Shown: positions 57,132-64,000 of the stretch, piece after piece
Layout: each line of letters begins with the position of its first letter
Position numbering within the stretch: the first letter of the stretch is position 1
NCBI GenBank assembly: GCA_905250025.1
Contig: CAJNOJ010000254.1
Span: 83,012-147,011 of the forward strand
Direction: 5' to 3'
DNA: 64,000 bases
DNA from: Adineta ricciae
Taxonomy: Eukaryota; Rotifera; Eurotatoria; Adinetida; Adinetidae
Translations under genes and position numbers: made by a program
Notes under the pieces: model-generated
Databases searched by the model: none
What the model was told of the DNA's origin: nothing
The model's input: only the letters and a program-made list of their open reading frames with translations

Positions 57132-57715
57132 CTTTGTATTTTCGTAATGAGAATAAACTTGTTTTCGCTCATTATCATGTGTATATACCCTCTCTAGTTA
57201 GAAGTTTCCTTTTGCTGTGACAGGTGTTCCTTAATGATTGGTAGCTTCTTTCGAACTTCCGTTTGGGAGAATAAGTAAATCGTAGTCATTTGAACACGTG
57301 ATAAGCGCTACACGGGTAAATATTGAAATCCAATCCTGACGATAAAAAACAATATATGACTTCACTAACGAGGGAACTTTTCCAACTGGTTAATCGATTT
57401 TTTAATTAAATATACTGGACCTAGGGTAAGTCAATATGTTGATTCCAAATATCATCATGACATTTACCCATAGGCCTCCAGAGACCCGGATTTTGCAAAA
57501 CCAGGTTGCTATGAAAAAAATGTTTCTTTTTAAATTGATTTTTTTCTTCGCCCAGATGATAAAGCATGTCGAGTAAGCTATATAGACCTACTGTTTGTCC
57601 ACTTAACTGAGATTCTAAACGATATACAGAAATAGAAAATTTGTTGGTACTACGAATTTTTTTTTTGAATAATTATATGTTAATAAGGTTAATGGAGTTT
57701 ATTATTTTTATTTAT
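57132..57715. other. intergenic region before the transposase remnant
   Basis: About 580 bp, AT-rich, with a long T-run near 57655-57665. No gene or clear terminal repeat of the transposon was found in it. Confidence 0.4.
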
Positions 57716-59041
57716 CTAAACCTTCTTATGAAAATGATACTTAACGAAAAAATGATCGAAACAAAGTCTTTTTGAACAGATAATGAAGGCAGTTTCAATA
57801 CATTGTTTTTCTTGACATTGTTCGGCGTGAGCAGTTCGAGGAAAGCATACCTGAAGAACGTTTTGAAAAGGAGATGGATTAATATTTGTATATCCACTGC
57901 AATACCAGGAATATTGTATCATGTCTTTGAATACACGAGACGAAAATTGGTTATGAACAAGAGATATTAATTTAATGATGTTGTTTCTTTCCCATAGATT
58001 AATATCGATTTGTTCAATTGCAACATGATGATATATACGTTTAATTAAGATTTTCATTTGTCGGTTGAAATACCTGTCTAACGGTTGTATATCACATGTT
58101 GTATTTTTTAGTATCATTATTCTTTGAATTGTTTGTGATCTTATATCTTGATAAAGTTTCGGATCATTTTGTTCTGAATAGGAATCAGATAAAAGTAAAC
58201 ATTCTTTATCAATCGATGGGCTCAGACATTTCTCACACCAATATCGTACTAATGATGATGTTAATTTGCCAGATTTTGAGCATGTGATAACAACATTACT
58301 AGGTTCAAATAAACGCTTTTTCACCAGCTCTCCCATTTTCCCACCAGGTTCTTGTAGTCGTCAATACATTGGGCCAACTAATTGTCCATCTAATAAAATT
58401 GTTGCTTGCACTGTATAAGAATGTGTTGCTGCATGCTTGGATTTAACTACACCAAACCTTTTTCGTTCTCCTTTATAGGACAATGTTCTTCTTGAATATT
58501 GTTCTTTCTCAATTCCAACTCGATCAGTGTTTAGTATTCTTGATTCTTTATATTTTGTAGACAGCTTCTTGAATAATTTCAAGAAATCTTCTTCCGATTT
58601 AAGAATTTCATCAGCATTTAAGATTTCTCGTTTAGTAATGATATTTGTTATTCTACGAGAGCATATGCTATGTCTAGCTTTGAAGTTGTGAATCCAACTG
58701 TCAGCTGCTTGAAAATCATTGCAACCAACTTCTCTTGCACTTTTAAGAGCCCAACGTTGAATATCAATATCATGGACTGGAAGATATTGTTCACATGCAT
58801 AAACTAATTTTTGATAAACAGATTTATCGATTTCTTGTAGTTTTTGTCGTCTTGTTCCACTGTTTTCTAGATATTTTTTAAATCTGTTAACATAATATTC
58901 ATTTGGTAGAGTTCGAAATCGATGTTTAACTGGTTTCCAAGTTCGACGACGTTTTCCTGATTCATCTTCATCATAAGCATAATCCAGCACACGTTGCATG
59001 AATTCAAGCGGAAAGTTCCCTCTACTGAAAGGAGGGTACAC
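57716..59041 (-). pseudogene. pogo/Tigger-type DDE transposase, interrupted by an in-frame TGA
   Basis: Two minus-strand frames, 59041-58361 and 58336-57716, lie in the same reading frame, separated by a TGA at 58363-58361 and eight codons. The first part has a CENP-B/pogo-type DNA-binding region (a helix-turn-helix ending DSWIHNFKARHSI and CSRRI). It then has the first catalytic Asp in ILNTDRVGIEKE and RRTLSYKGERKR. The second part has LLLSDSYSEQND in place of the usual LLLDNAPSH and TTCDIQPLDRYFNRQMK matching the TTxxIQPLDxG region. No ATG is evident at the 5' end (the frame opens with GTG). The altered catalytic contexts plus the stop suggest a dead copy of a Tc1/mariner-superfamily element. 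Confidence 0.75.
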
Positions 59042-59130
59042 ACAGAATTTGACTTAAAGTTCGTTCGTCCGTTTGTTTTATTTCGTTCAAATAGTATATA
59101 CATGAAACACAGATGACCATCTTAAGGTTT

Positions 59131-59412
59131 GACCGAAGGGTAATCGGGGTCGAGGAACCCGAATCCGTGATCAGTTTCTCGAAATTCCAATTAGCTCATT
59201 GGCTAATTAGCTAATTAACCGATGAAAATTTTCTGCGTTGTCGAGTAAGAGTTGACCGAAGGGTAATCGAGGTCGAGGAACTCGAATCCGTGATCAGTTT
59301 CTCGGGATCTCAATTAAGTAATTACTAATTAGGAAAATAAAATTTTTTTTGTTGCCGAGTAAGGGTCTACGGAAGGGTAACCGAGGTCGGAGATCCCGAA
59401 TCTGCTGTTAGG
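59131..59412. repeat. satellite-like tandem repeat, unit about 114-123 bp
   Basis: Three successive units share GACCGAAGGGTAATC, GAGGTCGAGGAACTCGAATC and GATCAGTTTCTCG, spaced 123 and 114 bp apart; the third unit is more diverged. A fourth, isolated pair of half-units lies at 60829-60963 and ends at an N. Confidence 0.8.
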
Positions 59413-59659
59413 TTTTCTTTATTCGTTGAGGTGCGGCTTCTTCCTTTCTCTTTTCTAAATTCTTGTGTAGGAGATAGTAGGTTAAGCACTATGTCTGGGT
59501 GTGATGGTATACAACCGAGAATGTCCATTTGTTTTTCGTCTTTCTGCATGAGTGTATCAGAAGAACGAAAAAGAAAAGGACGTTTCGTCCGAACACATTG
59601 GAAAAGGATACTCTTGGCTTGTCACCATATAAGATAGACACGTGCAAGGCACCAGCTTT

Positions 59660-59960
59660 TTGATGCAAGTCAAGTCACATATAAAAATCTTCGAATTCAA
59701 GTCATAGCTCAAGCCGAGTCACAAATAACTTCACTTCACCCGATTTAACTTAAAATCAAGTCGAAGATGGACTTGACTTGGTTTGAGTCAAGACCAAAAT
59801 CGAGTTGACTTCCCATATTTGGCGTCAGTTCACTACATAAGTTCTTCTATGATTCTTAATAAAAAATTTTTGATGCTTTTAGGCCTAAAACTTATACTAA
59901 ACTGCATAAAACACTTGGATATATTTATACAGTTTTGGACTTGACTTGCTCATGTCTGCC
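59660..59960. repeat. degenerate AAGTCAAGTC / GACTTGACTT microrepeat tract
   Basis: Words such as CAAGTCAAGTCA, GAGTCA, GACTTGACTT and GAGTTGACTT recur in both orientations over about 300 bp. No open frame is present. Confidence 0.5.
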
Positions 59961-60392
59961 ATAAGATGTGTGCGCAGATAGTTGTTTAGACAATTGCACC
60001 AAAAGACTTTAGTCTATCTCACATGATGATATTTGCAATTTAAGATACCAGAAGAAATAGTATGAAGTTAATATAGTTTTTTTTCACGCTGCGACACATG
60101 CTGTCTCTCGATAGAATTTTAGCGGAAGTAAGTCTCCAAAAGTATGGCTGTCAGCGTAGTTCTATATTACTACCTATAGGGACAACGACTAGATAAATAC
60201 TAATTTAAGCATATCAGGCACTATGATGGATGCTCTTTAAAAGCCAAATCATAAGATAAAAGTCTCTTTCTAGTTTCTTTTGATAATCAAATGCATGGCG
60301 AGTCTCTAACTTAGAAGTCAGAATGACGGGAAACGTAGTCAGTCACTTCGAAAATTAATCAAAAGTGAAAGGCATAGTAGGGATAATCATGG

Positions 60393-60452
60393 GAACGGCT
60401 AGCCGTGAGTGACCGACCGGAGGGAGGCCGACGAACGACTAGGCGTTTGTAT
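60393..60452. repeat. dispersed GC-rich repeat (CGGCTAGC family), copy 1
   Basis: About 60 bp reading AACGGCTAGCCGTGAGTGAC and continuing with an inverted CCGAC/GTCGG-like core to ACTAGGCGTTT. Related copies are at 61444-61507, 61772-61812 and, more diverged, 63276-63336. The GC content is well above the surroundings. Confidence 0.65.
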
Positions 60453-60828
60453 GAGAAGAGTTTTAGCAAATGAAATGAGTATGAGTGAAAGACAGACAAA
60501 TTATGAGATAGGTAGATCATTTAAATGCAATAGGTTTTATTTGTCACTGTTCAGAAACACAGAAGAGCTGATAATACATTTAGTAGAGGGCAAGGGGCCA
60601 TCGCGCCGCATTATTTCTAAGCGCAGTAGATAGATTTTCAAATATCTGCTATCTTTCTAATTAAACGGACTTTTCTCAATCAGATTAGCTTTCATAGTTA
60701 TTCCCTTTCTGAAAGAAAGGATTATAGCCGAGTTAAAAATCGGTATAAGTTTGTTGGTCCAAACCAATCAGAAATAAGAATTTCTTAAATCATCGAAATT
60801 TACCCTTATCAGCTAGAAACCGACTAGT

Positions 60829-60963
60829 AGATAAATAATCGAGGTCGAAGAACTGGAATCTGGGATAAGTTTTAACTAATTATTAACTATTAGTTATCTT
60901 CAGGCTAATTGGGGATGAATTATTAATGTACGCAGTAAGGATTGACCGAACGGTAATCTAGGT
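60829..60963. repeat. isolated satellite unit ending at an N (60964)
   Basis: Contains AATCGAGGTCGAAGAACTGG and, 120 bp on, GACCGAACGGTAATCTAGGT, both belonging to the 59131-59412 satellite. The array is broken by the single N, so more units may be missing. Confidence 0.65.
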
Positions 60964-61443
60964 NTCTTGTTCATGCTACCAGCATGTATGTGACAAAAAC
61001 AGATTTTATGGAAATTTTACTATTATGATAACAGTTTAATAATGATCAAATAGCATAGAAAAATAGAGTGAAACACGCTCTATCTATTGGTAAAAAAAGA
61101 AATTTCTTTACGTCTCTGCCTAAGAAAATAACATGCCTCCCTCACTACTTTTGGATTGCCCTAAGTAATATATAGAACAAAATCTTATAGCTGACTTGTG
61201 CCCGATTGCTGGATCCCCATAGTCATCAGCATATTATTGAGATCACACACTTATATAGACAGCTAGATTGTAGAAATATCATCTGGTGCAAGCCAGTCAA
61301 AATAATGTTTCCTTTGTCAAGTGTTGTTTTCGATAGCCATAATAAAACAAAGGTGGTGACTTTTTAAGAAGGACTAAAAGGAAATGGATTGATTAGTTTC
61401 GAAAGTGATTCTAGATTAGATGAAAGAGCGAAAATGTATATGT

Positions 61444-61507
61444 AACGGCTAGCAGCGAGGAGCGAGTGACCGATCAGAGGAGAGCCGACTAGCGATCAGT
61501 CGTTGAT
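61444..61507. repeat. dispersed GC-rich repeat (CGGCTAGC family), copy 2
   Basis: Reads AACGGCTAGCAGCGAGGAGC then GAGTGACCGATCAGAGG and ends near GATCAGTCGTT. It is a longer, diverged version of copy 1. Confidence 0.6.
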
Positions 61508-61771
61508 TTGAAGTATAATATTTTAAAGAACAGATTTTCATGTAAGTTTTAAGATTTCTTGGACGTAGAACTTAATCGTTGATCTCCAAAATAATATCTG
61601 GCAGCTCTTTAAAGTTCTTCGTGGTGAAGAGAAGAATGAAATCTGTTTGCAGAGAATGATATACCTATGTACAGTTTGTAAGCTTTCGCTTATGAATTGA
61701 TTTTCTAAAATGACCTCATTTCTGGATAACATCTTCGTTCAAATGAAGTTAAGATAGTAAAATGAGTACGC

Positions 61772-61812
61772 ATGGGAACGCTAGCCGTGAGTGGCTGACC
61801 GACTAGGCGTTT
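61772..61812. repeat. dispersed GC-rich repeat (CGGCTAGC family), copy 3
   Basis: A short version: AACGCTAGCCGTGAGTGGC, then GACCGACTAGGCGTTTA, with the middle part missing. It sits about 50 bp left of the TIR element. Confidence 0.6.
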
Positions 61813-61859
61813 ACTTAAGAAGCTTAGAGAAGATAAAATAAGCGAAGGATCTGGATCAC

Positions 61860-62449
61860 TTGACCGACAATCCTGCGACCGATACATTCTTTGGTCGACA
61901 CCATTTGATCGACAGCCTGTTTGACCGACAACTCATTTACCCGACAGAGTCTTGAAGTCAAAACAATTGATTGAACAATCGTTAACACAAGGAATGAGCG
62001 CCCGGAGAAGGTGGAGATTATAGAGTCCATCAAGCAGATGGATAAGTGAATATCACGCAGCTACTGCCTATTACAAATCGAAACGTTGCCTTTTATAGGC
62101 GACGACATGCAGTAACAGATAGACAAAGAGATTCTCATGATATTGCTCGCAACAATGAGATAAACCCTGGACAGTGAGAGAGAGATCCAGAGGAGACACA
62201 AGATAATCACAGACAGAGAAAAGGTGAGACAATATCATCAGGAATAATCACTGAGCAATGAGACACGTGATGATAACTAAACGGAGAGAAAACGTTTGAG
62301 TTCATCACCCTTGCCCTGACACACCCTCACCCACCCTTATTTTCGAGAAATTTGAATTCTTTTTACTTCAAGACTGTGTCGGCTAAATGATTTGCCGGTC
62401 AAACACGCTGTCGACCAAAGAATGTGTCGGTCACCTGATTGTCGCTCAA
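61860..62449. mobile_element. 590-bp element with ~90-bp terminal inverted repeats (MITE-like)
   Basis: The left end (61860-61951) and the reverse complement of the right end (62372-62449) align over about 80-90 bp, starting TTGAcCGACAATC and sharing ACATTCTTTGGTCGACA, TGTTTGACCG and TCATTTA-CCGACA. The arms themselves contain a degenerate ~18-bp repeat built on GACCGACA. The interior of about 420 bp has no open frame. This fits a non-autonomous DNA transposon. I cannot see a clear target-site duplication, and the left arm has a small extra insertion. Confidence 0.75.
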
Positions 62450-62737
62450 TTGAATGCGCCCCTAAGCGGAAGTAAATCAATTTTTTATTTTGAATAGTCG
62501 GCAGAGAGTCGATGAATAAATGTTTACAATCATTGTTCGCTTTGCTTATATCTTTGAACAGATGGATTCAAAGTAATTTCTCATGAATAAAGTAGAAAAG
62601 GATTAAAAGGAAATAATATGCATAAATATGACTGCAACTCGAAGTCGCTTAGATTGAAATCCAAGTGAGTTTTTATCTACTACTTTTTAAATTCTTTCAG
62701 AAAAGGGTCAGCGAATTCAAGGGATGAGCGCTACTTG

Positions 62738-62821
62738 TTCCCTCGACTGAAAGGAGGGTCATATAAAAAAAAAGTTCGTTTGTTTGTTTGTCTGTCTGTC
62801 TGTCTGTGTCAGGGTCAAAGG
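62738..62821. repeat. CCCTC..GAGGG palindrome followed by GTTT/GTCT microsatellite
   Basis: GTTCCCTCGACTGAAAGGAG followed by GGT is a short palindrome-like box that also occurs at about 59022-59040, next to the transposase. It is followed, as there, by AAAGTTCGTTTGTTTG and here by a (TCTG)n tract. The shared junction suggests a common element boundary. Confidence 0.6.
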
Positions 62822-64000
62822 TCAAAGGTCAAAAAAACATTTTTTTGAAAATGCTCAAAACTTCATAAAACATCGTTTGGGAGGGATCCTGACGCTCGAG
62901 GTTGGCTGGATAACGGGTGAAGGTGCAGGGATGTGACAGAAATGAAGAAAACATTTCAACCGCATCTGAGAGGAGAGCTACATAGAACAGTCGATTACGA
63001 AAAAGCAAAAACACGCTCGGTTGACTGTCGCATACTAAAGGCCAGTAATCCAAAAATACATTCATTCACAAGTTACATACTGGAGAGCAATCTTAAATGC
63101 TGACCTTCGATATATTGAAAGTTTTTGTAGGCCTTTAAGCCTTTTAATTAAGGGGATAGCCTCAAATGTTTGGACGCGGATAATTTTATCTATAAGATAT
63201 TGATAGAATGCTAATTAATTTTCGATACTTTTTAGTAGCACACGGGTAATTATATGATAGATAGGGACAGCTTTGGAGCGGCGAGTTGTGAGTGGCGCCC
63301 CTGTGGGGCGCCGACGAACAACGAGCTGCGCCTGGTAATCTAGCCAGTTACCAAAGTATCAACAATCCGAGACGGTTGAATGCGAAATATATAGAGTCTC
63401 GTTTGGTTTTACCGAAATTATCTTTCGTTTAGAAAAAGGAGGACATGTTTAAAGGTGCAAATCCATAATAGTCATTTATAGCGAACTTCTGCTTCCTGTG
63501 AAGAGTGATTGTCAGTCAGGAATATAGAATAATTAAAAGCAACACAAGTAGTCCTTTGACTCTTTTGAAGACTGTGAGGCGAATGAAGATCAGTCTTTGG
63601 GGACTCTTTCAACGGTTATACTTCTGTCTTTTTTTTGCATAAAACGCACATAAGACTATTTTATTTTTAGTCAGTGGTTCAGTCGAGGGCATAGCGAGTC
63701 TGCCTCGACGAGCGTTACTAGTGATATTTATAACTCAAGAAATCGGAGAAAGTGATATGTGCGTAGTATCCCTTCCGCGTCGGTAGCAACGACTGCGGCA
63801 CGTCAGGTGCTTCGGTAAGATCTTAGGAGAAGTACGTCACCAAAAGATATACCCGTCAGTTGAGTTCCATTTTAATAAGTAGAGTCAGTTGGGGTAATTC
63901 GGATCAAAATGGCAGTGATTGAAAATGTTTTGATTCGTTAATCGTTGTTAGTTGTAATAGAGAGATTATTTTTGTATCGCGACTAGAACAGAACATGCTC
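62822..64000. other. gene-free terminal region
   Basis: I see no exon chain, RNA gene or transposase here. A 78-codon minus frame (63065-62829) has no recognised domain. A stretch near 63800-63880 (GAAGTACGTCACCAAAAG) resembles one near 60125-60145 (GAAGTAAGTCTCCAAAAG), so both may belong to one old repeat. Confidence 0.4.
63276..63336. repeat. dispersed GC-rich repeat (CGGCTAGC-like), copy 4
   Basis: GAGCGGCGAGTTGTGAGTGG followed by the inverted core GGCGCC..GGGGCGCC and CGACGAACAACGAGC. It has the same layout as copy 1 but only about 60% similarity, so membership is tentative. Confidence 0.4.

Noticed and set aside
58867..59103. 78-codon minus frame overlapping the transposase
   Set aside because: It lies in a different frame from the conserved transposase motifs.

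Overview
The window looks like a nuclear scaffold from a small, AT-rich, intron-dense metazoan, most likely a bdelloid rotifer. The introns are very short (mostly 45-100 nt, GT..AG). Genes are packed tightly on both strands. Several genes have a strong 3' splice acceptor just before the ATG, only tens to about 240 bp after the preceding stop, as expected for spliced-leader trans-splicing. Two 8.4-kb blocks about 96-98% alike sit side by side, as homologous copies often do in bdelloid assemblies. The organism is inferred from style and gene content; there is no rRNA or mitochondrial marker here to prove it.

Layout. 1-979: 3' end of an EF-hand CREC (Cab45/SDF4-like) gene. 980-5462: sparse DNA holding an inverted repeat and an immunity-related GTPase (IRG) gene. 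5463-9892: an 8-exon smoothelin-like CH-domain gene. 10180-14960 (minus): FkbM methyltransferase, TFIIIC subunit GTF3C5 and an arrestin-domain gene, closely spaced. 15538-21518 (minus): a 14-exon PHLDB/LL5-like PH-domain gene with an alternative first exon at 22184-22211.

21853-30289 (block A) and 30291-38726 (block B) are near-identical. Each carries two tRNA-Val(AAC), CFAP91, a 2-Cys peroxiredoxin, prefoldin subunit 4, an intronless DUF885 metallopeptidase-like gene and a small homeobox gene. A single N at 30290 joins them and cuts the block A homeobox gene. A third copy of the homeobox gene lies at 42879-43565. Between them, 39052-42800 holds a small four-exon gene whose first intron contains repeats, plus a 95-nt assembly gap. 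Two further single Ns (40171, 43873) are each flanked by a 208- or 221-bp direct repeat, which suggests unmerged contig ends.

44914-57131: a divergent ARF-like GTPase, a serpin, an APP1 phosphatidate-phosphatase-like secreted protein, CIAO3, NCBP3 (48 bp after CIAO3) and an unrecognised membrane coiled-coil protein. From about 57.7 kb to the end the sequence is repeat-rich and nearly gene-free. It holds a decayed pogo/Tigger transposase split by an in-frame TGA, a satellite of about 114-123 bp, a 590-bp element with long terminal inverted repeats, and a dispersed GC-rich repeat family.

The host genes are conserved eukaryotic functions: Golgi/ER calcium binding, RNA polymerase III transcription, cytosolic Fe-S assembly, mRNA cap binding, cilium assembly, cytoskeleton anchoring and redox defence. 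I do not see a clear new multi-gene system. The most unusual points are the duplicated blocks and their N junctions, the operon-like pairs, the intronless DUF885 gene, the IRG gene and the TIR element. Exon boundaries were read by hand from splice signals, and for every complete model the spliced length is a multiple of three.
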